Shown: positions 1 through 6,181 of the stretch, one piece after another
How positions within the stretch are numbered: position 1 is the stretch's first letter
How the letters are laid out: every line of letters begins with the position of its first letter
The notes under the pieces: model-generated
Seen by the model: only the letters and a program-made list of their open reading frames with translations
Database searches by the model: none
What the model was told of the DNA's origin: nothing
Source of the DNA: Candidatus Mesolinea sp.
Lineage (GTDB): Bacteria > Chloroflexota > Anaerolineae > Anaerolineales > Anaerolineaceae
Assembly: GCA_003499715.1 (NCBI GenBank)
Contig: DNSH01000034.1
Coordinates: forward strand, 1 to 9,702
DNA: 9,702 nt
Direction: 5' to 3'
Translations under genes and position numbers: made by a program

Positions 1-867
1 GAAGAGTGCGATAAAGCTATGGAATGGTTAGTTGAACAAGGGCTGCCAGCTTATAATGCACCTGATTTAGCTGTAAAATCCATAATCAACCTTCGTAAAC
101 AGCAACAGATTTCTGAAATTAACAATAATGGTTCTTACACCCCTGGTAAGATTGATCGCGAAAAAGCACGCGCTATTATCGCTGCAGCGCGTAAAAACGG
201 GCGAGATGTGCTGACAGAAATTGAAGCCAAGCAGGTTTTCAAATGTTATGGTTTGCCGGTGACGGCTATTGATATGGCAACTTCTGAAGAGGAAGCGGTG
301 GAATTTGCAGAAAAGATTGGCTTCCCAATCGTGATGAAAATTGTATCTGCAGATATCTTGCACAAATCTGATGCCGGCGGCGTGAAAGTTAATATCAAAA
401 ATACAGAGCAGGTCCGTGAAGCTTATCGCACTATATTAGAAAATGCCCGCAACTACAAACCCGACGCCCTCATCGAAGGGGTTGCCGTGCAAGAGATGGC
501 ACCTTGGGCAACCGAAGTTATCATCGGCTCTATCAATGATAAAACCTTTGGACCAACGGTCATGTTTGGCTTGGGCGGCATCTTTGTAGAAGTGCTCAAG
601 GATGTTGTCTTCCGCGTCGCCCCAATTTCGGTTGAAGAAGCCCTGCGTATGCAAGATGAGATCCGCAGTGCAGCTATTTTGAACGGCACACGCGGCGAAT
701 TGCCTCGGGATAAAGCTGCTTTGGCAGAAGTTTTGGCAGCTTATGCTTACATGGTTGACGATCTCAAAGATGAGGTAGCTGAATCAGACGCCAATCCTGT
801 CATTATGTACGAAGCAGGAAAGGGTGTAAAAGTTGTCGATGCCCGCATTATCTTGACAAAGAAATAA
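1..867 (+). CDS. ADP-forming acetate/acyl-CoA synthetase, C-terminal part (5' truncated by window edge)
   Basis: The frame is open from base 1, so this is the last 288 residues of a protein whose fused form is normally about 700 residues. Such enzymes convert acyl-CoA, ADP and phosphate to the free acid, CoA and ATP in the cytoplasm, the energy-saving last step of fermentative acid formation. The visible part holds the end of the CoA-ligase (alpha) portion (residues 1-35), a linker, and the whole ATP-grasp (beta) domain from about residue 52. ADILHKSDAGGVKV at 117-130 contains His121, which matches the beta-side phosphohistidine of the family. The Gly-rich GLGGIFVE, the KDVVFR stretch and DANPVI near the end are typical ATP-grasp features. 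Protein acetyltransferases of the Pat type lack the catalytic His and often carry a C-terminal GNAT domain; neither is the case here. Acetate is the usual substrate but is not proven. ATG at 19 is internal. Confidence 0.88.
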   Translation, partial: EECDKAMEWLVEQGLPAYNAPDLAVKSIINLRKQQQISEINNNGSYTPGKIDREKARAIIAAARKNGRDVLTEIEAKQVFKCYGLPVTAIDMATSEEEAVEFAEKIGFPIVMKIVSADILHKSDAGGVKVNIKNTEQVREAYRTILENARNYKPDALIEGVAVQEMAPWATEVIIGSINDKTFGPTVMFGLGGIFVEVLKDVVFRVAPISVEEALRMQDEIRSAAILNGTRGELPRDKAALAEVLAAYAYMVDDLKDEVAESDANPVIMYEAGKGVKVVDARIILTKK

Positions 868-885
868 GGACCAACAGAATAAGAC

Positions 886-928
886 AAAAATGGCCACTGT
901 TGGTAAAATCAAGAGTGGCCGTTTTTTT
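886..928 (+). terminator. Rho-independent terminator after the acyl-CoA synthetase
   Basis: GGCCACT (892-898) pairs perfectly with AGTGGCC (914-920) around a 15-base loop. The stem can be extended by a T-G wobble and five A-T pairs (886-890 with 922-926). Seven T's follow at 922-928. The site starts 18 bases after the stop codon and separates this gene from the phosphatase downstream. Because A's precede the hairpin, it could also terminate leftward transcripts, but no leftward gene ends here. Confidence 0.88.
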
Positions 929-950
929 ATGTAATCATCAATAAGAAAGT

Positions 951-955
951 TGAGG
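951..955 (+). promoter_or_regulatory. Shine-Dalgarno deciding the phosphatase start
   Basis: TGAGG lies six bases before ATG 962. The in-frame TTG at 950 overlaps this ribosome binding site, so ATG 962 is the better start. Confidence 0.7.
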
Positions 956-961
956 TACTTT

Positions 962-1741
962 ATGGCTAAAACAAAAAAGAGTTTTTTAATTGATATGGAT
1001 GGCGTCTTGGTACACGGCTCAGTCATGGTGCCAGGAGCGGATGCCTTCATCAATCGGCTTATTGAGGACAAAAGAAAGTTTTTAATCCTGACCAATAATT
1101 CACGCTATACCACACGAGATTTAGCCCACCGTTTGCAGATTACGGGCTTAAATATCCAAGAGGAAAATATCTACACATCTGCACTCGCAACAGCAACATT
1201 CCTCGAAAAACAGCACCCTAATGGAACAGCTTTTGTCATTGGCGAGCTGGGTTTAAGCGAAGCACTCCACAAAATTGGCTATGTCCAAACCACGATTGAC
1301 CCAGAATTTGTGGTGCTGGGAGAAACTTTTGCTTATAACATTGAACAAATCACCAAGGCGATTCGCTTGGTCAAAGCTGGTGCACGGTTTGTGGCTACTA
1401 ATCCGGATCCTATCGGCAATTCCGCGGAAGGGATCGAGCCGGCTTGTGGCGCTATGGCAGCATTAATCGAGAGAGCAACGGAAATCTCTCCGTTCTTTGT
1501 CGGCAAACCAAACCCGTTGATGATGCGCTCAGCCTTGAATTACTTAGATGTACACTCTGAAGATACAATCATGATTGGCGATCGGATGGATACGGATGTC
1601 CTTTCAGGTATCTCATCTGGTTTGGATACCGCTTTGGTGCTCTCTGGGGTCACCACACGAGAGGATGTGGAGCGTTATCCTTACCGCCCACGTTGGATTT
1701 TTGAATCCGTCGCCGATATTTTTCCGAAAGAATTGGATTAG
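962..1741 (+). CDS. nagD: HAD-IIA family phosphatase, NagD-like
   Basis: A 259-residue cytoplasmic haloacid dehalogenase-type phosphatase. Motif I is DMDGVL (11-16, nucleophile Asp11 and acid Asp13). Motif II is LTNNS (43-47), the motif III lysine is in GKPNP (181-185), and motif IV is GDRMDTDV (206-213). ATNPD (145-149) and PACGA (160-164) in the C2 cap region match NagD of E. coli closely, as do VPGA near the start and LVLSGV near the end; length is also nearly equal. NagD hydrolyses nucleoside monophosphates such as UMP and some sugar phosphates, so a salvage or metabolite-repair role is expected. The related 4-nitrophenylphosphatase/phosphoglycolate phosphatase branch is the main alternative. 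The start is ATG 962, with TGAGG six bases upstream. The next gene begins 12 bases after the stop, so the two are probably co-transcribed. I see no convincing promoter between the terminator and this start. Confidence 0.88.
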   Translation: MAKTKKSFLIDMDGVLVHGSVMVPGADAFINRLIEDKRKFLILTNNSRYTTRDLAHRLQITGLNIQEENIYTSALATATFLEKQHPNGTAFVIGELGLSEALHKIGYVQTTIDPEFVVLGETFAYNIEQITKAIRLVKAGARFVATNPDPIGNSAEGIEPACGAMAALIERATEISPFFVGKPNPLMMRSALNYLDVHSEDTIMIGDRMDTDVLSGISSGLDTALVLSGVTTREDVERYPYRPRWIFESVADIFPKELD

Positions 1742-1753
1742 CCGATCTGCTTG

Positions 1754-2797
1754 ATGAAAAAAGAGAAGTATACCCGCAGAGAGTTTTTAAAGTTTGGAAC
1801 ACTCGGGTTGGGCGCGGTTTTGATGCGCCCACCAAGGTTCACCTTAAACAATGCTTTAATTTCAGCCTCACTTGATCCAAAAGTGAAAGCACCACGCACC
1901 TTTTTAGTCGGCAGCCAAAGAGGGGTTAGCGTGCATAAATTACCGGATGACTCTAGCATTATTATCTATCAGCTTGGTTACAATGACATCATCAATGTCT
2001 ATGATCAAGTGGAGGGGCCGGCTGGTCCTTCTTGGAATCCCATCTGGTATCGCGTTTGGGGCGGTTATGTGCATAGTGGTCACCTGTTTGAGGTCAAATA
2101 TATCCTCAATTCGCTCAACCCAAACATTCGTCCCACCGGTCAGTTAGCCGAAATCACCGTTCCCTATACGCAATCCTACTTATATAACAATGCGCAAGGC
2201 TGGATCCCTGTCTATCGGCTTTATTACGGCACTACCCACTGGATTATGGACGTCATTACCGGTCCAGATGAAAAGCCCTGGTACAAAATAAAAGATGAAC
2301 TTAATAGTGCAGAATTAGCGGTTCCTTCGGAGCACCTACGATTTATCCCCGATCAGGATTTTGAACCTATATCCCCCAATGTCCCTCCTGGGAATAAGCA
2401 TATCGAAATCTCCATCACCTATCAGAATTTGAAAGCCTATGAGGGTGACACCCTGGTTTTCCAAACAAAAATTTCCACTGGGAGAATCACGGTACCTGGG
2501 GATTTTCACATCCAAACGAAAATGCCATCCAAACACATGGGCGATGGCGATTTATCCAATGATATTTACGCCTACCGTTTTGTCGGCGTCCCGTGGACCT
2601 GCTTTTTCCAATTAGAGGACGGCTTAGCGACACACGGTGTTTACTGGCATTCTAACTTTGGGACACCCATGAGCGCTGGCTGTATCAACATGTCCATTGC
2701 CGATGCTAAATGGGTTTACCGCTGGTCTACACCCGTCGCTTCACCAGAAGATTGGACTAAGAACGGCTACGGGACTGCGATACGCATTACCCGTTAA
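1754..2797 (+). CDS. Tat-exported L,D-transpeptidase (YkuD domain) with SH3-like N-terminal half
   Basis: A 347-residue exported enzyme that would form peptidoglycan cross-links between diaminoacid residues or attach or trim wall stems. The N-terminus carries TRREFLKFG (residues 7-15) followed by a hydrophobic GTLGLGAVLM run, a twin-arginine signal. Residues about 50-110 and 125-205 look like two divergent bacterial SH3-like domains (WYRVWGGYVHSGHL ends the first). The YkuD catalytic domain covers about 212-347 and has the signature HGVYWHSNFGTPMSAGC: His294, Ser307, Gly309 and catalytic Cys310 are all present. The start is ATG 1754; a TTG immediately before it is also in frame, and neither has a clear Shine-Dalgarno, so translation may be coupled to the phosphatase 12 bases upstream. 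Its stop codon touches the end of leftward hemW. The enzyme class is secure; the exact wall substrate is unknown. Confidence 0.9.
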   Translation: MKKEKYTRREFLKFGTLGLGAVLMRPPRFTLNNALISASLDPKVKAPRTFLVGSQRGVSVHKLPDDSSIIIYQLGYNDIINVYDQVEGPAGPSWNPIWYRVWGGYVHSGHLFEVKYILNSLNPNIRPTGQLAEITVPYTQSYLYNNAQGWIPVYRLYYGTTHWIMDVITGPDEKPWYKIKDELNSAELAVPSEHLRFIPDQDFEPISPNVPPGNKHIEISITYQNLKAYEGDTLVFQTKISTGRITVPGDFHIQTKMPSKHMGDGDLSNDIYAYRFVGVPWTCFFQLEDGLATHGVYWHSNFGTPMSAGCINMSIADAKWVYRWSTPVASPEDWTKNGYGTAIRITR

Positions 2798-3973
2798 CTA
2801 TACAAACTCCATAAATGCCTGATTTCCCAACATTCTCCCGCGTCGGGTTAGACGTAAATGCTGCCCATCTGCCAATATAACCCACTCTACCAAGCCTTTA
2901 TCCAGCAAGCGGGTGATTTCTTGCGAGAATACCTGCATCATCTCTTGCCCAAAGCGACGATAGAATTCGGCTTGAGAGACCCCTTCACGCGTCAGCCGCA
3001 AACCCAACATCATCGTTTCCTGCATCTGGGTAAAGCTCTCGACATTATTCCGCTCGGTGTTCGCTTCTGAAAGCGGAAAAGGCAGGGTTGACTCCTGGTT
3101 TGAAACTCTGCGTATATATTCTGGGATGGTAGGGGTATTTAATGTGCGGAAATTTTCGGCGAAGCCAGCCGCCGCCACACCTACGCCAATGAATGGAGTC
3201 ATTTGCCAATATGCCTTATTGTGCCGCGATTCAAACTCTGGAGAGGCTGCGCAACTAGAAATTTCATACTGCTCATAGCCAGCTGATGCTAAAACGTCCA
3301 TCGTCAGCTCATACATGTCGGCAGCAATGTCTTCATCAGGTGCTGGCATCTCTCCTTTTGAGATTTGATCGGCGAATGGCGTACCTTCCTCCACGATGAG
3401 GTTATAAAGCGATAAATGCTCTGGGTGGATTTTTATGGCTTCTTGTAAGTTACATTCCCAAGCCTTTATACCCTGCTTAGGTAAACCAAAAATGAGATCC
3501 AAACTCAAGTTTTCAAAACCCGCCTGCTTTGCCCACAGGATGCTTTCCAGCGCTTCCGCACGTGTGTGAATTCTTCCCAATTGGGCAAGTTCTGCATCGG
3601 AGAAGGATTGCACCCCTAAGCTTAGACGATTGACACCTATAGTGCGCAATTCCTGCAAATAGGTAAAGGTTAATGTGCCGGGGTTAGCTTCTAAGGTTAT
3701 TTCAGCGTTCTCCGCCAACCCAAAACTCATTTCCACCGCAGCAAGCAAAGCCTTTACTTGCCCAATCGAGAGCAGGGAAGGCGTCCCCCCGCCAAAATAA
3801 ACAGTTTGAGCTGGCTCTTTGATTTCTCCGCGGGATTTGCCTAACCAGTGGATTTCTTTGATAGCGGCTTCGACGTATGCCGGCAGCCAAGTTTGCATAC
3901 CAGCATACGTGATAAAATCACAATAAAGACACCGACGCACACAAAACGGAACATGGACATATATACTGAGCAC
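2798..3973 (-). CDS. hemW: HemW-type radical SAM heme chaperone (often annotated coproporphyrinogen III oxidase-like)
   Basis: A 391-residue radical SAM protein. The 4Fe-4S/SAM motif is CVRRCLYC (Cys11, Cys15, Cys18), followed by the SAM-binding GGGTPS (61-66). Other family blocks are LEANPGT (94-100), RLSLGVQSF (116-124), LSLDLIFGLPKQ (156-167) and YNLIVEEGTPF (190-200). HNKAYW at 251-256 is the HNxxYW motif linked to heme binding in HemW, which argues for a heme chaperone rather than a true HemN oxidase. Residues about 318-391 form the HemW C-terminal winged-helix region. The His common in the later GxGxxAH(S/G) block is Ala269 here. The start is GTG 3973; no upstream in-frame ATG was found and there is no Shine-Dalgarno, so the message could be leaderless. 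It converges on the transpeptidase gene with no intervening base. Family membership is very likely; heme delivery is inferred from the family. Confidence 0.9.
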   Translation of the reverse strand: MLSIYVHVPFCVRRCLYCDFITYAGMQTWLPAYVEAAIKEIHWLGKSRGEIKEPAQTVYFGGGTPSLLSIGQVKALLAAVEMSFGLAENAEITLEANPGTLTFTYLQELRTIGVNRLSLGVQSFSDAELAQLGRIHTRAEALESILWAKQAGFENLSLDLIFGLPKQGIKAWECNLQEAIKIHPEHLSLYNLIVEEGTPFADQISKGEMPAPDEDIAADMYELTMDVLASAGYEQYEISSCAASPEFESRHNKAYWQMTPFIGVGVAAAGFAENFRTLNTPTIPEYIRRVSNQESTLPFPLSEANTERNNVESFTQMQETMMLGLRLTREGVSQAEFYRRFGQEMMQVFSQEITRLLDKGLVEWVILADGQHLRLTRRGRMLGNQAFMEFV

Positions 3974-3979
3974 GGTTAT

Positions 3980-4009
3980 ATTTTATCAGTCTGATAAGCT
4001 TAATTTAAA
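3980..4009 (-). promoter_or_regulatory. Possible hemW promoter (leaderless)
   Basis: Reading leftward, TTTAAA (4009-4004) and TAAAAT (3985-3980) are separated by 18 bases and each match the sigma-70 consensus only partly. Initiation about six or seven bases after the -10 box would fall on the GTG start codon, giving a leaderless mRNA, consistent with the absence of a Shine-Dalgarno. The evidence is weak. Confidence 0.3.
3983..3997. promoter_or_regulatory. 15-bp perfect palindrome, candidate operator
   Basis: TTATCAG-T-CTGATAA is a perfect inverted repeat with seven-base arms and a one-base centre. It lies in the divergent hemW/LysM intergenic region, just upstream of hemW and overlapping a candidate hemW -10 box. 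It is too short in loop to be a good RNA hairpin and has no T-tract, so a dimeric protein site is the more natural reading. The binding protein is unknown. Confidence 0.4.
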
Positions 4010-4013
4010 CGGC

Positions 4014-4042
4014 TTGCCAGTTTAACCGTCGCTGTGTATACT
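4014..4042 (+). promoter_or_regulatory. Sigma-70-type promoter for the LysM gene
   Basis: TTGCCA (4014-4019) and TATACT (4037-4042) are separated by exactly 17 bases; each box matches five of six consensus positions. Transcription would start near 4049, leaving a leader of about 12 bases before ATG 4061, with only a weak GGA as a ribosome binding site. Confidence 0.65.
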
Positions 4043-4060
4043 CATTTCTCTGGATAGATT

Positions 4061-5209
4061 ATGATGAAACAAGATAAAGAATCGAAAAACACGAAAATCT
4101 GCCCTGTCTGTGGCACGCGCGTGAGCGAAAACGCAACCCGTTGTTTGGTTTGTGGAGCACAGCTAACCGCAACAGCCTCGACCAAATATGCTCCTACGCT
4201 TGCAGCTTCCAAAGGAACACCCGAAATCCGCCTGAAGCTGCCGGTGGCGATTGCCCTTGGGCTGGTTTTTATTGCCCTCCTCGCTGGGTTGGTTTTTACA
4301 CTTATGCAAACCCCTGATCAAACGCTGGGGGCAGCTGCTCCCGCAGAAAACACACCAACGCCTACAGCAACTATCACGCTAACACCAACTACGACGCTGA
4401 CACCCACACCCATGCCGACATGGACGCCATTGCCACCGATCGAATATGTGGTCAAGAATACAGATTATTGTTCCTCTATTGCGGCACTGTTTGGCGTCTC
4501 CGTGCAAAGTATCATCAGGGAAAACAACTTGGATGCCAACTGCACCATCAAGGAAGGGGATGTACTCAAGATTCCGCAGCCCACACCCACCCCCTCCCCT
4601 CAACCCACATCCACCACAGCCGCGACCGCCGAATCAGACTGCCAAACGATTACGATTACCGTGGAGGCTGGCTGGACGCTAAGCAGTATTGCGATGAACT
4701 ACAACGTGACAATGGCTGCGATCCGCGAATACAACCGCATGAGCAACGATATTGTCTACGAAGGCATGCCGCTTGTTATTCCTCTGTGTGAACGTAAACC
4801 CACCGCTGGACCGACGCCTACGGCTACCCCAGCGCCACCTTATCCAGCCCCCAATTTGTTACTGCCGCGCTCTGGTGCCGCTTTCAACGCTGCTACTAAT
4901 GCAATCACCCTTCAATGGGCTTCAGTGGCAGATTTACGAGAGAATGAGCTCTACCGTGTAACCGTAGAAGACCTTACGGCTGGGAATGGCATCATCGTTG
5001 TCGAATATGTGCAGGATACCAAATATATCCTCCCTAGCACCTATAGACCGTTGGATGCCACCCCGCATATTTTCCAATGGTCCGTAACGGTAGCACGCCA
5101 GATTAATTCTGGTAGCAGTAATCCTATATATGAGCTTGCGGGTTATGAGAGCGAAAAGCGCGTGTTCAGCTGGATGGGTACTGGAACAGCTGTCACGCCG
5201 ACGCCTTAA
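4061..5209 (+). CDS. Membrane-anchored protein: zinc ribbon, TM helix, two LysM domains, C-terminal beta domain
   Basis: A 382-residue protein likely spanning the membrane once. Residues 14-31 form a double CxxC zinc ribbon (CPVC and CLVC; Cys14, 17, 28, 31). Residues 59-81 are a hydrophobic helix preceded by Arg/Lys, which places the ribbon in the cytoplasm and the rest outside. Thr/Pro-rich linkers (about 97-126, 173-188 and 248-263) separate LysM 1 (about 127-172) and LysM 2 (about 196-241), which bind peptidoglycan GlcNAc chains. The last 120 residues look like an Fn3-like beta sandwich and end in another TPTP. Cys137/161 lie in LysM 1 and Cys194/243 bracket LysM 2, so disulfides outside the cell are possible. 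No catalytic domain is visible. The start is a tandem ATG (4061 or 4064). A good promoter lies just upstream and the gene stands alone. The role is unknown, perhaps a wall-linked anchor or sensor. Confidence 0.82.
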   Translation: MMKQDKESKNTKICPVCGTRVSENATRCLVCGAQLTATASTKYAPTLAASKGTPEIRLKLPVAIALGLVFIALLAGLVFTLMQTPDQTLGAAAPAENTPTPTATITLTPTTTLTPTPMPTWTPLPPIEYVVKNTDYCSSIAALFGVSVQSIIRENNLDANCTIKEGDVLKIPQPTPTPSPQPTSTTAATAESDCQTITITVEAGWTLSSIAMNYNVTMAAIREYNRMSNDIVYEGMPLVIPLCERKPTAGPTPTATPAPPYPAPNLLLPRSGAAFNAATNAITLQWASVADLRENELYRVTVEDLTAGNGIIVVEYVQDTKYILPSTYRPLDATPHIFQWSVTVARQINSGSSNPIYELAGYESEKRVFSWMGTGTAVTPTP

Positions 5210-5222
5210 ATAGCTCAGACGC

Positions 5223-6155
5223 TTACAAATCTGGTTCGTTTAGATAACAATCTGCCTCAAGCGCTGCGGCTGCGCCCATAGCAGCCGAGGTGATAATCTG
5301 ACGATAGTGCGGATCAGCAATCTCGCCAGCGGCAAATACACCCGGAACGCTGGTACGCATCATCCAATCAATGCGTACATAACCTTTGTCATCCAGCTCC
5401 ACTTGGTTTGCAATCAAGGCAGTGTTAGGTACATGACCAATGGAGATAAAAACGCCGTCGGTTGGAACATCGAACCGTTGGTCAGTCTTTAGGTTGCGCA
5501 AACTCAGGCTATGCACTCTTTCCTGCCCCTTAATTTCTTCTACGACCGTATCCCATAAAAAGCGGATTTTAGGGTTAGATCGGGCACGCTTTTCCAGGAG
5601 TGGCTGTGCTCGAAGCGCATCGCGTCGGTGGATGATGGTGACGCTGTTAGCAAAGCGTGTGAGAAACAATGCCTCTTCAATAGCACTATCCCCTCCGCCG
5701 ACAACGTGAATATACTTACCCCGGTAAAAGAAACCATCACAGGTGGCGCAGTACGAAACCCCTCGTCCGGTAAATTCAGCTTCTCCAGGTACGCCCAACT
5801 TTTTGTTATCTGCACCCATTGCCAAGATGAGCGTTTCGGCTTCATAGGACTTCGCGTAAGTTTTTACCAAAAAAGGCTTCTGCTGGAGGTCAATAGATTC
5901 AACCGGTTCGATGAAGATGCGCGCACCAAAACGGGCAGCTTGTCTTTCCAGGCGCTCGCCTAACTCCATACCAGTAATGCCTTCCGGAAATCCAGGATAA
6001 TTCTCGATCAAATCCGTTTGAGAGACCTGACCATAGAGTGTCATCCCCGTAAAAACAACCGGTTGGAGCTCTGCCCTGGCAGCATATAAAGCAGCTGTCA
6101 TGCCAGCAGGACCACCACCAATAATAATTAATTTTTCATGTTCAGTTGCTTCCAT
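5223..6155 (-). CDS. trxB: Thioredoxin-disulfide reductase (NADPH, FAD)
   Basis: A 310-residue cytoplasmic flavoprotein of normal low-molecular-weight TrxB length. It passes electrons from NADPH through FAD and a redox disulfide to thioredoxin. The FAD-binding GGGPAG is at 13-18 and the active-site CATCDG at 136-141 (Cys136 and Cys139). The NAD(P) fold has GGGDSA (153-158) and HRRDALRA (176-183), whose arginines are typical of NADPH preference. The second FAD motif reads AAGEIAD (275-281) instead of the usual AAGDxxD, a conservative Asp-to-Glu change at 278, and is followed by YRQIITSAAMG. The gene starts 26 bases after the aminotransferase stop and is probably its co-transcribed partner. An AAGAGGA ribosome site lies about 11-12 bases before the ATG, slightly far. 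No thioredoxin gene is in the window. The 3' end faces the LysM gene across 13 bases. Confidence 0.93.
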   Translation of the reverse strand: MEATEHEKLIIIGGGPAGMTAALYAARAELQPVVFTGMTLYGQVSQTDLIENYPGFPEGITGMELGERLERQAARFGARIFIEPVESIDLQQKPFLVKTYAKSYEAETLILAMGADNKKLGVPGEAEFTGRGVSYCATCDGFFYRGKYIHVVGGGDSAIEEALFLTRFANSVTIIHRRDALRAQPLLEKRARSNPKIRFLWDTVVEEIKGQERVHSLSLRNLKTDQRFDVPTDGVFISIGHVPNTALIANQVELDDKGYVRIDWMMRTSVPGVFAAGEIADPHYRQIITSAAMGAAAALEADCYLNEPDL

Positions 6156-6181
6156 GAATTTGTTATTCCTCTTAATTAATT

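Noticed and set aside
950..961. TTG start at 950 for the NagD-like phosphatase
   Set aside because: The TTG overlaps the Shine-Dalgarno; ATG 962 is correctly spaced and matches the length of NagD relatives.
784..1095. 103-codon minus-strand frame across the terminator region
   Set aside because: It overlaps the ends of two well-supported genes and the terminator, and its sequence has no recognisable features.
3995..4002. TAAGCTTA palindrome next to the 15-bp inverted repeat
   Set aside because: Eight bases is short and A/T-rich; it can be expected by chance and was not called as a separate site.
4340..4440. Repeat-like ACACCAACG/ACGCTGACACC DNA
   Set aside because: This is codon-level low complexity encoding the Thr/Pro linker, not a DNA repeat element or CRISPR.
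4379..4791. Several overlapping open frames within the LysM gene
   Set aside because: They arise from the Thr/Pro-rich linker coding (repetitive ACN/CCN codons) and resemble no protein family.
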